Of a DNA stretch of 64,000 nucleotides, positions 52,707 through 60,944 are shown piece by piece. Where the stretch lies: NCBI RefSeq assembly GCF_024343575.1, contig NZ_RJUA01000112.1:62001-126000 (forward strand), given 5' to 3'. The position numbers were made by a program, and so were the translations under genes. Below the pieces are notes generated by a model. The model had not been told where the DNA came from. It searched no databases and saw only the letters and a list, made by a program, of their open reading frames with translations. Position 1 is the stretch's first letter. Each line of letters starts with the position of its first letter. The DNA comes from Lacihabitans sp. LS3-19. Lineage in GTDB: Bacteria > Bacteroidota > Bacteroidia > Cytophagales > Spirosomataceae.

Positions 52707-53210
52707 TTATTTAAACAACTTCATGAAAGTGGATGTCAGCCAGCTTTCTTCGGCTTTTGTTACCAAATCTAATGTATTGTCAGCAAAGCCCGCCACAGCA
52801 TAAATATCATTTACAACTTTTAGAAACTCTGCACTCTCTGGTGAAGTGTCCTTTACTTGTTTCTTAATATCTTCCATGGTTTCTAATATCGGCGAAAGCT
52901 CACGTCTTCTACGTTCGCGGCCAATTTGCCTTGCAGCTTTCCAAATATCTTTTTCTGCTTGAAAATACTCTTTCCTTTCACCCGGAAGAAGTTGCTTGTA
53001 AATCAATCCCCAACTCATCAAATCTCGGAGGTTCATGTTTACATTTCCTCTAGATATCTGAAGTTCGTCCATGATTTCATCGGCATTGAGCGATTTGGGA
53101 GAGAGCAATAACAATGCGTGAATTTGCGACATAGTTCTGTTTATCCCCCACTGTGTGGCGAGGGTTCCCCACGTATGGATAAACCGATCCTTCGCTTCTT
53201 TTAATTCCAT
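52707..53210 (-). CDS. GbsR/MarR-type transcriptional regulator
   Basis: 167 residues. The winged-helix core reads WGINRTMSQIHALLLLSPKS, LNADEIMDELQISRGNVNMN and LRDLMSWGLIYKQLLPGERK. The SRGNVNMNLRDLMSWGL recognition region is typical of the GbsR family found widely in Bacteroidota. The target genes cannot be told from context. A candidate small RNA on the same strand ends about 90 bases upstream. Confidence 0.88.
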   Translation of the reverse strand: MELKEAKDRFIHTWGTLATQWGINRTMSQIHALLLLSPKSLNADEIMDELQISRGNVNMNLRDLMSWGLIYKQLLPGERKEYFQAEKDIWKAARQIGRERRRRELSPILETMEDIKKQVKDTSPESAEFLKVVNDIYAVAGFADNTLDLVTKAEESWLTSTFMKLFK

Positions 53211-53302
53211 AAAACAGTTTTATTATTTTCAATAGCACGTATAATAAGTTCCAAATTAAAATAGTCTTTTTGAATTTTCAAAATATTCTGAAAGTTTTCT
53301 CG

Positions 53303-53384
53303 AAAAAAAAAGACATTTGGAGTCTTTATGGTACGTTTCTTGAACTTTTATTAGAAATACTTGAAAAAGTATTGTCTAAAAACG
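53303..53384 (-). ncRNA. Candidate ~80-nt small RNA between gbsR-like and lipoprotein genes
   Basis: On the minus strand a promoter (TTG 53416-53414, 18 bases, TAAATTTG 53395-53388) is followed by an outer stem ACGTTT/AAACGT (53385-53380 with 53338-53333) enclosing hairpin AATACTT/AAGTATT, and then by a terminator AAAGAC/GTCTTT plus T-run (53327-53303). No open frame is present. It could instead be an attenuated leader of the downstream GbsR gene. It is antisense to the 5' leader of the lipoprotein gene. Confidence 0.4.
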
Positions 53385-53387
53385 TGC

Positions 53388-53416
53388 CAAATTTAAAATT
53401 CAAAGACAATGAACAA
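53388..53416 (-). promoter_or_regulatory. Promoter of the candidate small RNA
   Basis: TTG, 18 bases, TAAATTTG on the minus strand. The -33 part lies inside the first codons of the opposite-strand lipoprotein gene. Confidence 0.5.
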
Positions 53417-53837
53417 TCGTAAATTACTGATTTACTTGTTATTATTATTGCTATTCCATTCATGCAAAAAAACAGAAATCGAGAAGTCACTAGGCGATAT
53501 GGTAGCCGGTGAATACAAAGGAACCTCGATAATATTGGGAGGTACAGAAATCCCACTTCCGCTTGAAAGTGGAACAAATTATCTCAATCTTGATTTTACA
53601 GTTACAAAATCCACTGAGTTAACAGCCAATCTTCAATTGATATTTACAGAAAAGTCAAACGGGGTTTTGTCTACCGAAACCGAGGATCATCCAAACTTAA
53701 AATTGATCAGAAAAGAAGATTCTGGCATTGGTCTAATGGAAAACGGGGAAGAACTTGCAGTAGTGTTTGGACAAAATATTGAAATGACTGTAGTGATAGA
53801 AGAACTCACTACTACATTTAAAGGGCTAAAAAAATAG
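53409..53837 (+). CDS. Putative lipoprotein of unknown function
   Basis: 142 residues. The lipoprotein signal MNNRKLLIYLLLLLLFHSC (Cys19) is followed by KKTEIEKSLGDMVAGEYKGT. The rest is predicted beta-rich, like small lipocalin-type or DUF-type Bacteroidota lipoproteins (GEYKGTSIILGGTEIPLP, LNLDFTVTKSTELTANLQLI). No family assigned. It is convergent with the DtxR-family gene; only one base separates their stops. Confidence 0.65.
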   Translation: MNNRKLLIYLLLLLLFHSCKKTEIEKSLGDMVAGEYKGTSIILGGTEIPLPLESGTNYLNLDFTVTKSTELTANLQLIFTEKSNGVLSTETEDHPNLKLIRKEDSGIGLMENGEELAVVFGQNIEMTVVIEELTTTFKGLKK

Positions 53838-53838
53838 C

Positions 53839-54492
53839 TCAGCTTTGTACCAAAATGTTTGAAGTCACCATTTGACTCAGTACTATTTCAAAAGTATCAT
53901 TTACTGAAACTTTCATGGACTTGTCATATTCTTGAATATCCAAAACTTGAATATTGTCGCCCAATTTGAGGTTGAGTTTATCTATAAGTTTCAAAAAACT
54001 ATCTTGAGAAGAATCAACGGCCTTAAAAACCACTTTCTGATTGAGTATACATTGTTCTAGTTTCACATAGTTTTGGTGTAAAACGGCCCCAAACTTATCT
54101 GGAATTGGCGAGCCGTGCGGGTCGACTTTTGGAAAATCCAAAAGTTCATCAATTCTATCAAAAAAGATTTGAGATTTTATGTGCTCTACTTGCTCGGCTA
54201 TTTCGTGCACTTGATCCCAAGCAAAACCCATCTTTTGTACCAAAAACATTTCTACGAGTCTATGTTTTCGGATGATTAAACCAGCAGCTTTTTTTCCTTC
54301 TTTTGTAAGCGTTAGCGGTTTATATTTTTCATAAATCACCAAACCTTTTGCTGCAAGCTTTTTAGCCATACTGTTTACAGTCGGCATTTTTATGGATAAA
54401 TTTTTACTTAAATCTAGTACCGAAACCTCTACACTTTCAGCACTTAAGTGAAACATAGCTTTTAGGTAATTTTCCTCGGTAAGTGTCATCAT
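53839..54492 (-). CDS. DtxR/MntR-family metal-dependent repressor
   Basis: 217 residues. An N-terminal winged helix (MTLTEENYLKAMFHL, NLSIKMPTVNSMAKKLAAKG), a dimerisation/metal domain (IIRKHRLVEMFLVQKMGFAW with His, HEIAEQVEHIKSQIFFDRID with Glu/His, and DPHGSPIPDKFG) and a C-terminal FeoA/SH3-like domain are present. It probably senses Fe2+ or Mn2+. It is divergent from a TonB-dependent receptor whose promoter carries a matching palindrome, so that receptor is a likely target. The start may be 54492 or the next codon. Confidence 0.9.
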   Translation of the reverse strand: MMTLTEENYLKAMFHLSAESVEVSVLDLSKNLSIKMPTVNSMAKKLAAKGLVIYEKYKPLTLTKEGKKAAGLIIRKHRLVEMFLVQKMGFAWDQVHEIAEQVEHIKSQIFFDRIDELLDFPKVDPHGSPIPDKFGAVLHQNYVKLEQCILNQKVVFKAVDSSQDSFLKLIDKLNLKLGDNIQVLDIQEYDKSMKVSVNDTFEIVLSQMVTSNILVQS

Positions 54493-54503
54493 TTACAAAT
54501 TTA

Positions 54504-54521
54504 TCTCATTTTTATTTGAGA
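54504..54521. promoter_or_regulatory. Second small inverted repeat in the divergent region
   Basis: TCTCA-N8-TGAGA between the repressor and receptor genes, overlapping the receptor's -33 region; possible secondary operator. Confidence 0.35.
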
Positions 54522-54547
54522 ATATAAAATAGAATCTATTATTTTTG
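54515..54547 (+). promoter_or_regulatory. Promoter of the TonB-dependent receptor
   Basis: TTTG (54515-54518), 21 bases, TATTTTTG (54540-54547), 45 bases before the ATG at 54592. Confidence 0.65.
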
Positions 54548-54562
54548 TTAGACTAATCTAAC
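54547..54562. promoter_or_regulatory. Operator-like palindrome for the DtxR-family repressor
   Basis: GTTAGA-CTAA-TCTAAC, perfect 6-base arms, starting on the last base of the receptor's -7 box and covering the expected transcription start. It resembles DtxR/MntR boxes (TTAG...CTAA). Confidence 0.65.
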
Positions 54563-54591
54563 TTTTTAGTTTTATCCATAAAATAATTGAC

Positions 54592-56799
54592 ATGAAAAAA
54601 TATATATTTGCCTTTTTGATGCCATTGAGCTGCATTGCCCAATTTGAATTAAGCGGAAAAATCAAAAACAAAAATCAAGTTTTACCTGGTGCGATTATAA
54701 AAATAGAAAAATCAGATTTCTTAAAAATGTCAGATGAAGAAGGCTATTTTAGTTTTAAAACAGTACCCAAAGGAAAAATTGAACTGACAGTGTCTTATAT
54801 TTCAATGAAAACAAAGAAACTTAAATTAGAAATTATAGGAAACAAGTACATAGAAATAGATTTAGAAGAAGACAATCAAACGCTAGACGAAGTTGTAATC
54901 AGTGGAAACTTGAAAGAAATGAGCAAATCAGAGAGTCCGATTGCGATAGAAATTTACAAACCTGCCTTTTTTGCAAAAAATCCGAGTGCCAATATTTTCG
55001 AAGCCCTTCAAGGCGTAAATGGTCTCCGCCCACAAGTAAACTGTAATATTTGTAATACGGGCGATATCCATATCAACGGAATGGAAGGGCCTTACACTTT
55101 GATATTGATAGATGGCATGCCGATAGTGTCGTCTTTGAGCTCAGTGTATGGCCTGATGGGCATCCCAAATAGCCTCATAGAAAGAGTTGAAGTTGTAAAA
55201 GGCCCTGCCTCTACACTTTATGGCTCAGAGGCCGTAGGTGGACTCATTAATATTATCACAAAAACCCCATTAAAAAGTCCAAAACTGAGTTTTGATGCTT
55301 TCACAACGTCTTGGGGTGAGATAAACAATGATTGGGGATTTCGATACAAAATAGGAAAATTTTCAGCTTTGGTAGGGATAAATATGTTTAATTACCAAAA
55401 CATTAAAGACAAAAACACAGATGGTTTTACGGATTTGAGTTTACAGAAAAGGCTTTCCGTTTTTAATAAATTCCAATATTCTTCAGGATCTGTATTTCTA
55501 AGATTTTCGGGTGAAAACAGATGGGGAGGTGAAACCAATTGGGACAAAAAATACAGAGGAACAGACCAAGTTTATGGCGAAAGTATCATAACAAAAAGAG
55601 CAGAATTGATTGGAAATCAAAAACTAGCTGAACATCTTTCAATCGGATACTCATTGGTTTACCATTTACAAGATTCTTACTATGGAGAAACGCCACTTTT
55701 GGGAAAACAAACCACAGCTTTCTCACAGTTAATTTATTCGAAAAAGAAAAACAAGCAGGATTGGTTAGTGGGCTTACCATTTAAGTACAATTATTATGAC
55801 GACAATACGATTTTAACCAAAACGGCACCAATCTCTCAGTTTACGCCAGGTTTGTTTGTGCAAAATGAGGCGGCAATTACCACAAAACTAAAAACTTCTA
55901 TGGGTGCTCGTTTGGATATTCAAAAAAACCATGGTATGATTTTCACGCCAAGACTGGCTATAAAATGGGATAATTCTTTACGGCTCAACATTGGCAAAGG
56001 ATATAGAATAGTAAACGTTTTTGCGGAAGAACATGCCGCCATGACAGGGGCTAAAGAAATAATAATAGAGGAAAATCTAAAACCCGAAGAAAGCTGGAAT
56101 GCGAACTTAAATTGGAATGAAAAAATTGCTTTAAAAAATGGATTTATTGGTATAGAAGTATCTGGTTTCTATACGTATTTTTCTAACAAAATACTCCCAA
56201 ACTATGACCGGCATCCCGACAAAATATATTATAATAATCTAGATGGCTATTTAACCTCAAAAGGCTTAAGTCTAAGTCTGGATTTAAATTTGGAAAATAG
56301 CCTAAAAGTTCAGGTTTCGGGGACCTTACTGGATGTAAAAAAATATGAAAATAAGCAGACCGCCAGACCTTATTTTACCGAGAAATATTCGGCAAAAATC
56401 TCTGCTAGTTATGATATTCCAGAATTAAATACCACGATAGACTTTACAAGCAATATAACTGGCCCATTGCTTTTGCCATTGCAAAATGAACTAGACCCGA
56501 GGCCGGGCAGTTCGCCTTGGACTTTGATTCACAATGTGCAGTTTTCGAAGAAAATACTAAAAAACGCTAAACTATACGGAGGAGTAAAAAATCTCGGTAA
56601 TTTCTTGCCGTACAAAAACTTGCCTTTCATAATAGCAGGAGCCAAAGACCCATTTGACAAAAATGTAACTTACGACAATTCAGGGCTACCTATCAGCACC
56701 GAAAGCAACCCTTATGCCTTAAATTTTGACCCCACTTATGTTTATACTTCATTGCAAGGCCGAAGGGCATATTTAGGCTTAAAGTTTGAGATAAAATAG
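54592..56799 (+). CDS. TonB-dependent outer-membrane receptor, probably metal-related
   Basis: 735 residues. Signal peptide (about 1-17), carboxypeptidase-like domain (about 20-95; FELSGKIKNKNQVLPGAIIK), plug (about 100-225; GPYTLILIDGMPIVSSLSSV, ERVEVVKGPASTLYGSEAVG) and a C-terminal beta-barrel ending YLGLKFEIK. The plug carries the unusual VNCNICNTGDIHINGMEG with two cysteines. Control by the divergent metal repressor suggests uptake of iron or manganese, perhaps as a chelate; the ligand is not determinable from sequence. Confidence 0.88.
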   Translation: MKKYIFAFLMPLSCIAQFELSGKIKNKNQVLPGAIIKIEKSDFLKMSDEEGYFSFKTVPKGKIELTVSYISMKTKKLKLEIIGNKYIEIDLEEDNQTLDEVVISGNLKEMSKSESPIAIEIYKPAFFAKNPSANIFEALQGVNGLRPQVNCNICNTGDIHINGMEGPYTLILIDGMPIVSSLSSVYGLMGIPNSLIERVEVVKGPASTLYGSEAVGGLINIITKTPLKSPKLSFDAFTTSWGEINNDWGFRYKIGKFSALVGINMFNYQNIKDKNTDGFTDLSLQKRLSVFNKFQYSSGSVFLRFSGENRWGGETNWDKKYRGTDQVYGESIITKRAELIGNQKLAEHLSIGYSLVYHLQDSYYGETPLLGKQTTAFSQLIYSKKKNKQDWLVGLPFKYNYYDDNTILTKTAPISQFTPGLFVQNEAAITTKLKTSMGARLDIQKNHGMIFTPRLAIKWDNSLRLNIGKGYRIVNVFAEEHAAMTGAKEIIIEENLKPEESWNANLNWNEKIALKNGFIGIEVSGFYTYFSNKILPNYDRHPDKIYYNNLDGYLTSKGLSLSLDLNLENSLKVQVSGTLLDVKKYENKQTARPYFTEKYSAKISASYDIPELNTTIDFTSNITGPLLLPLQNELDPRPGSSPWTLIHNVQFSKKILKNAKLYGGVKNLGNFLPYKNLPFIIAGAKDPFDKNVTYDNSGLPISTESNPYALNFDPTYVYTSLQGRRAYLGLKFEIK

Positions 56800-56891
56800 C
56801 ATTTTTAACCTAATAATGTATCTAGAATTTATAATTGGCATATTTTATGAAAGACTATTTTCTGTAAATTTACAATTTAACCCTAATTTAG

Positions 56892-57632
56892 ATGTTCAAC
56901 AACAAGAAGGTAGTAGTTGTTTTTCCGGCATATAATGCTTCGGCCACCATCAAAAAAACATACGATGAGATTCCGTTTGACATTGTAGACGAGGTGGTGT
57001 TAGTAGATGATGCTTCAGTAGATAGCACGATAGAAACTGCCAAAAAAATAGGCATTAAACACATAGTAGCTCATCAAAGCAACAAAGGTTATGGCGGAAA
57101 TCAGAAAAGCTGTTATAACAAAGCTTTAGATTTAAATGCCGACATAATTATCATGCTACACCCTGATTACCAATACACTCCACTTCTTATTAGGTCTATG
57201 GTGAGCATAATATCTGAAGGACTTTATCCTGTGGTGATAGCTTCGAGAATATTAGGAAAAGGTGCCTTGAAAGGCGGAATGCCTATGTATAAATATATTT
57301 CAAACCGTTTTTTGACTTTCGCTCAAAATCTTATTATTGGCCAAAAACTTTCTGAATACCATACTGGCTACAGGGCTTTTTCGGCAGATGTAGTGAAAGA
57401 CATCAACTTTATGGCCAACTCTGACGACTTCGTGTTTGACAACCAAATGCTCTGCCAGATATTTAACAAGAACTACGAAATAGCCGAAATAACTTGCCCA
57501 ACAAAATACTTTGAGGAAGCTTCTTCCATAAATTTTTCGAGAAGTTTGAAATACGGCATAGGTTGCTTACAAACTTCTATGCAATATTGGTTGCACAGAA
57601 AAGGTATTGTAAAAAATGTAATTTTTGAATAA
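56892..57632 (+). CDS. Glycosyltransferase family 2
   Basis: 246 residues. GT-A motifs: VVVVFPAYNASATIKKTYDE at the N-terminus, nucleotide-binding VVLVDDASVDSTIETAKKIG, NKGYGGNQKSCYNKALD, and IIMLHPDYQYTPLLIRSM at the DxD-like position. The later HTGYRAFS segment is typical of dolichol-phosphate-mannose-synthase-like GT2 proteins, but no C-terminal membrane domain is present. It stands alone, so its product is unknown. Confidence 0.9.
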   Translation: MFNNKKVVVVFPAYNASATIKKTYDEIPFDIVDEVVLVDDASVDSTIETAKKIGIKHIVAHQSNKGYGGNQKSCYNKALDLNADIIIMLHPDYQYTPLLIRSMVSIISEGLYPVVIASRILGKGALKGGMPMYKYISNRFLTFAQNLIIGQKLSEYHTGYRAFSADVVKDINFMANSDDFVFDNQMLCQIFNKNYEIAEITCPTKYFEEASSINFSRSLKYGIGCLQTSMQYWLHRKGIVKNVIFE

Positions 57633-57662
57633 AAAAACTCCCTAAAATTTCTATTAGGGAGC
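57633..57662 (-). terminator. Terminator of the blaI-M56 operon
   Basis: CTCCCTAA/TTAGGGAG stem (57639-57646 with 57655-57662) with T7 on the minus strand, 6 bases after the M56 stop. Confidence 0.82.
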
Positions 57663-57668
57663 TAAATA

Positions 57669-59480
57669 TCAATCTTTTATTGGTGGCGGTGGTGGCGAAA
57701 CACTTTTCACTTTAACTTTTGGTGCTTTGGGTACCTTCGGTGCTTTTGGGGGCGGCGGAGGCATATTTCCATTTCTATATACTTTTACTGGCTTTGGGGG
57801 TTTCGGTGGCTTTGGTGCTTTAGGTCTATCAATTATGATTTTAGACTTAATATCACCAGGGAGCATTTCGATAATTTCATTTATATTTTTATCTAAGTCC
57901 TCCGACATGGCGTCCATCGGTGCTGAGAGTTCATCCATTTTTGCCGACAATGCTTCCATAGGTGCCGAATGTTCTTCTAAATGAGCTGAAAGTTCATCCA
58001 TTTGCTTACCATATTGGTCCATTTCAGCATCGTATTCAGCCATTTGTTTTTCAAACTTCTTTTCGATAGCTTCAATTTGTTTTTCTGTCAAATCCTTTCC
58101 TTTGTAGGCTTCTTCGTACTTTTTGGCAGCCATTTCCATTTTCTTACCTACTTCCTCCATCTTTTTGCCAACTTCCTCCATAGGTTTTGAATTCATCCCC
58201 ATACGCTTACCAATTTCTTCCATTTTCTTGCCTTCAGCTTCCATCAGCTTACTTTGGCTTTCAAGTTTCTGCTGGTTTATTTCTATGGCCTTAAGTCTTT
58301 GATCAACTTTCACTTTTACTTCAGGACTAAGCTGAACTTCTTCGCCATCAAAAAGGATTTTGTTGTCCGTAATTCTGAAATCGTGCTTGTTATTTTGAAT
58401 AGTGATATTGTTGCTATTTTTTGACTTTGGAGCTATCGTCGTGTCTGTTTTAACTACTCCAACAGCCTCTGTTTTTTCTATTTTTACATTCGTAGCTTTA
58501 TCTTCTGTCTTTTGAGCAAAAGCAAAAAATGTCACAAAAAGTCCAAATACAATCCAGATACTTTCTTTGCTGAAATTCTGATTTTGTTTAATGCCAACTA
58601 TCCTTTGCACCCGCTCAAGCAAAGTATAGCGTTTTTTTCCAAAAGCCATCGCAAGACTAGGAGCGTAAGCTTTCTCCTGAAGTTGCACCAAAGTCTTAGC
58701 CAAAAGCAGCTTATCGCCACTTATTTTTAGGGCCATATCATCACAGCAGTTTTCTCTTTCTTTTCTGATAAGGGCAGAAATAAGCCACATGGCCGGATGA
58801 AAAAAGTAGATTACATCCAAGACCGACTGCAAAGCATTAAAAAGGAAATCTTGGCGTTGAAGATGGGCAAGTTCGTGTGCCAGAATCGTCTCCAATTGTT
58901 CCTTCGAAAATCCGGTAACTACCTGCATGGGAAGCAAAATAACAGGTTTGAAAAAACCCATAATCATAGGCAGTGAAACCATTTCTGAGGTTTTTATTAC
59001 CACCGTTTTATTGATGCCCATCTTGTGCTGCATCTTTAGCAAAACCGCCGTAAGTTTTTCGTCAAAATGGTTTTGAGGATGGTTTTTTAATTTATTTACC
59101 CATACATAGCCTAAAACCAATTTTGCAAACAAAATCACACAGCCAAGCATCCAAACACCTACCAAAAGCGAGAGGTTATTTTGCAGAAAAACCAATAAAG
59201 TTTGGAAACTACTCAAAGCTTTCGGCATCATATTCAGACTTTCAAAGGTCTTTTGTGTAGAATTTTGAAACTGAATATAAAAGAAAGTAAAAACACTCGC
59301 GGCAAATTGTATCGTCAACAAACCCATACCTGACCAATATCTAATACTTGCTTTTTTGGTAGACAGTACCACTACAAAATACACCAAAGTAATGACCAAA
59401 ATCTGCCAAAGAGCGTGCACCAATGTCCAGCCAAGCGACTTGGCGAGCGGACTGGCAAAAAATTCTGTTACGTTTTCCAT
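57669..59480 (-). CDS. M56 (BlaR1-type) membrane metallopeptidase with long coiled-coil and Pro-rich tail
   Basis: 603 residues. Membrane helices (about 18-40, 50-70, 100-125 and 310-325) surround the zinc site HELAH at 203-207 (ILAHELAHLQRQDFLF) and KERENCCDDMAL. After the last helix comes a periplasmic region with an acidic/basic coiled coil (about 395-535) built on repeated MEE(V/I)GKKM and MDELSA(P/H)M units. It ends in a Pro/Lys-rich tail (PKAPKPPKPPKP, PPPPPKAPKVPKAP). BlaR1-type proteins cleave the partner repressor on an outside signal; here the sensor looks unusual because no penicillin-binding domain is present. Coupled to the BlaI-type gene upstream. Confidence 0.87.
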   Translation of the reverse strand: MENVTEFFASPLAKSLGWTLVHALWQILVITLVYFVVVLSTKKASIRYWSGMGLLTIQFAASVFTFFYIQFQNSTQKTFESLNMMPKALSSFQTLLVFLQNNLSLLVGVWMLGCVILFAKLVLGYVWVNKLKNHPQNHFDEKLTAVLLKMQHKMGINKTVVIKTSEMVSLPMIMGFFKPVILLPMQVVTGFSKEQLETILAHELAHLQRQDFLFNALQSVLDVIYFFHPAMWLISALIRKERENCCDDMALKISGDKLLLAKTLVQLQEKAYAPSLAMAFGKKRYTLLERVQRIVGIKQNQNFSKESIWIVFGLFVTFFAFAQKTEDKATNVKIEKTEAVGVVKTDTTIAPKSKNSNNITIQNNKHDFRITDNKILFDGEEVQLSPEVKVKVDQRLKAIEINQQKLESQSKLMEAEGKKMEEIGKRMGMNSKPMEEVGKKMEEVGKKMEMAAKKYEEAYKGKDLTEKQIEAIEKKFEKQMAEYDAEMDQYGKQMDELSAHLEEHSAPMEALSAKMDELSAPMDAMSEDLDKNINEIIEMLPGDIKSKIIIDRPKAPKPPKPPKPVKVYRNGNMPPPPPKAPKVPKAPKVKVKSVSPPPPPIKD

Positions 59481-59560
59481 AAGATCTTTTTTTAATTTTT
59501 TAAAATAGCTTTTTCATAAATTGTTTTCGATTCTTTTCCCAATTGAAATGAATCATTTTT

Positions 59561-59968
59561 TTAGTTTCCCAAATCATCCCCTTTTGTGGGAGCTTGGTTC
59601 TCTAAAGTTGCAATCAGTTGCTTGAGTTGACTCAACTCCTCCTCAGATGTGTGATGATTGCCGAGAGCCTGCATCACCAAGCTCATGGCATTGCCCTGAA
59701 AAGTAGAATCAATAAAACGATTCAATAACGATTTCTGTGTATCTTCCTCCCCTACTTTTGCCTCAAAAATATGCTGTTTGCCTTCGGCGTTTCTAGCCAC
59801 CAAACCTTTTTCAAACATTATCTGCATGATTTTCAGCGTGGTAGTATACCCAGCTTCTTTGGTTTTGTTGATTTCCTCATTTACCTGTTTCACTGTGGCA
59901 CGGCCCATTTGCCACAATATTTTGAGGATTTCAAGTTCTGACTCTGTTGGTTTTTGGAAGGTCTCCAT
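59561..59968 (-). CDS. BlaI/MecI/CopY-type repressor
   Basis: 135 residues. A winged helix (PTESELEILKILWQMGRATV, TTTLKIMQIMFEKGLVARNA) and a C-terminal dimerisation helix fit the family. It represses itself and the M56 gene; the M56 protease would inactivate it on signal. Three copies of a TACGAA-N4-TTCGTA palindrome lie immediately upstream around its promoter. Confidence 0.92.
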   Translation of the reverse strand: METFQKPTESELEILKILWQMGRATVKQVNEEINKTKEAGYTTTLKIMQIMFEKGLVARNAEGKQHIFEAKVGEEDTQKSLLNRFIDSTFQGNAMSLVMQALGNHHTSEEELSQLKQLIATLENQAPTKGDDLGN

Positions 59969-59973
59969 CTATC

Positions 59974-59989
59974 TACGAATTGTTTCGTA
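59974..59989. promoter_or_regulatory. BlaI-type operator 1
   Basis: TACGAA-TTGT-TTCGTA, 6 bases before the repressor ATG, next to the -7 box. Confidence 0.8.
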
Positions 59990-59997
59990 CAAATGTA
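59990..59997 (-). promoter_or_regulatory. -7 box of the blaI-M56 operon
   Basis: TACATTTG on the minus strand, lying exactly between operators 1 and 2. Confidence 0.7.
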
Positions 59998-59998
59998 A

Positions 59999-60014
59999 TA
60001 CGAAAAGATTCGTA
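59999..60014. promoter_or_regulatory. BlaI-type operator 2
   Basis: TACGAA-AAGA-TTCGTA, adjoining the upstream side of the -7 box. Confidence 0.8.
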
Positions 60015-60029
60015 CTTCCAAATTTTATT

Positions 60030-60045
60030 TACGAATTTTTTCGTA
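60030..60045. promoter_or_regulatory. BlaI-type operator 3
   Basis: TACGAA-TTTT-TTCGTA, 31 bases from operator 2, upstream of the expected -33 region. Confidence 0.8.
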
Positions 60046-60139
60046 GATGGGAGAAATTAAGATATCTTAAGACTTTGTTTTGGATGACATTTCCAGAAAG
60101 AAGATAAAATAAACTAGGAAAACATTCATAAAAAATCGC

Positions 60140-60832
60140 CTACAAACCTAGTGAGGCTCTGATTTCCAAGAGTTTACTTTCATAAGATGAACCAACGGGG
60201 ATTTCAATTCCCAAAAGCCAAACAGAATTTCTACTTATTTTTTCGATTTTACTCTTTGAAATAATATAAGAACGATGAATCCGAATAAAAGCGTCGGTAG
60301 GTAATACTCCTAATACGTCAGAGATACTTTGGCGGGAAAGCAGTTTTTTATTGCTTAGGTAAAAAGTCATGTAATTTCCATCGGCTTCTATATAATGGAT
60401 GTCGTTTAAGTCTACCTTTTCTTCTTCATATCCAGTTTTAATAAATACATGACTAGGAGCTTCTTCCGCTTGATTTTTTTTGATTTCCAAGGCTTTTTGA
60501 CAAGCTTTCGTAAACCTCGCCAAAGAAAAAGGCTTCAATAAATAATCTACCGCATCCAACTCAAATCCCTTCACGGCATATTCAGAATAGGCTGTAGTAA
60601 ATACAATCGGAATATTTTTTGGCAAAATATTCACCAACTCTATCCCCGAAATATCCGGCATGTTGATATCCAAAAACAAAAGATCGATTTTATGATTTTG
60701 CAAATAAGCCAATGCCTCAAGCGAATTGGTAAACATAGCATCTAAGCTCAAAAAAGGGACTTTTTCAGCAAGCATTTTTACTACTTCCAGAGCATGTGGC
60801 TCGTCGTCTATCGCTATGGCTTTTAAGTTCAT
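60140..60832 (-). CDS. LytTR-type response regulator
   Basis: 230 residues. The receiver domain has Asp55 (LLFLDINMPDISG) with acidic pocket IDDE near residue 8 and Lys in DYLLKPFSLARF. The LytTR DNA-binding domain (about 130-228) contains DIHYIEADGNYMTFYLSNKK and AFIRIHRSYIISKSKIEKI. Its partner is the LytS-like kinase at 61754-63439; a toxin-antitoxin pair lies between them, so the two-component genes are not contiguous. Confidence 0.92.
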   Translation of the reverse strand: MNLKAIAIDDEPHALEVVKMLAEKVPFLSLDAMFTNSLEALAYLQNHKIDLLFLDINMPDISGIELVNILPKNIPIVFTTAYSEYAVKGFELDAVDYLLKPFSLARFTKACQKALEIKKNQAEEAPSHVFIKTGYEEEKVDLNDIHYIEADGNYMTFYLSNKKLLSRQSISDVLGVLPTDAFIRIHRSYIISKSKIEKISRNSVWLLGIEIPVGSSYESKLLEIRASLGL

Positions 60833-60944
60833 TGGTGTATTTTTTGAGAAAGAGTTGGTTCAGGAGTATTACCCATATCTAAAATGACATCAAACTAGGT
60901 ATTGAATAGGCATAGAAACAAGGCAATTTACCTTAAAAGACATT

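Noticed and set aside
57727-57984. Glycine-rich plus-strand ORF
   Set aside because: It is the antisense of the Pro-rich tail of the M56 gene; composition is explained by that repeat.
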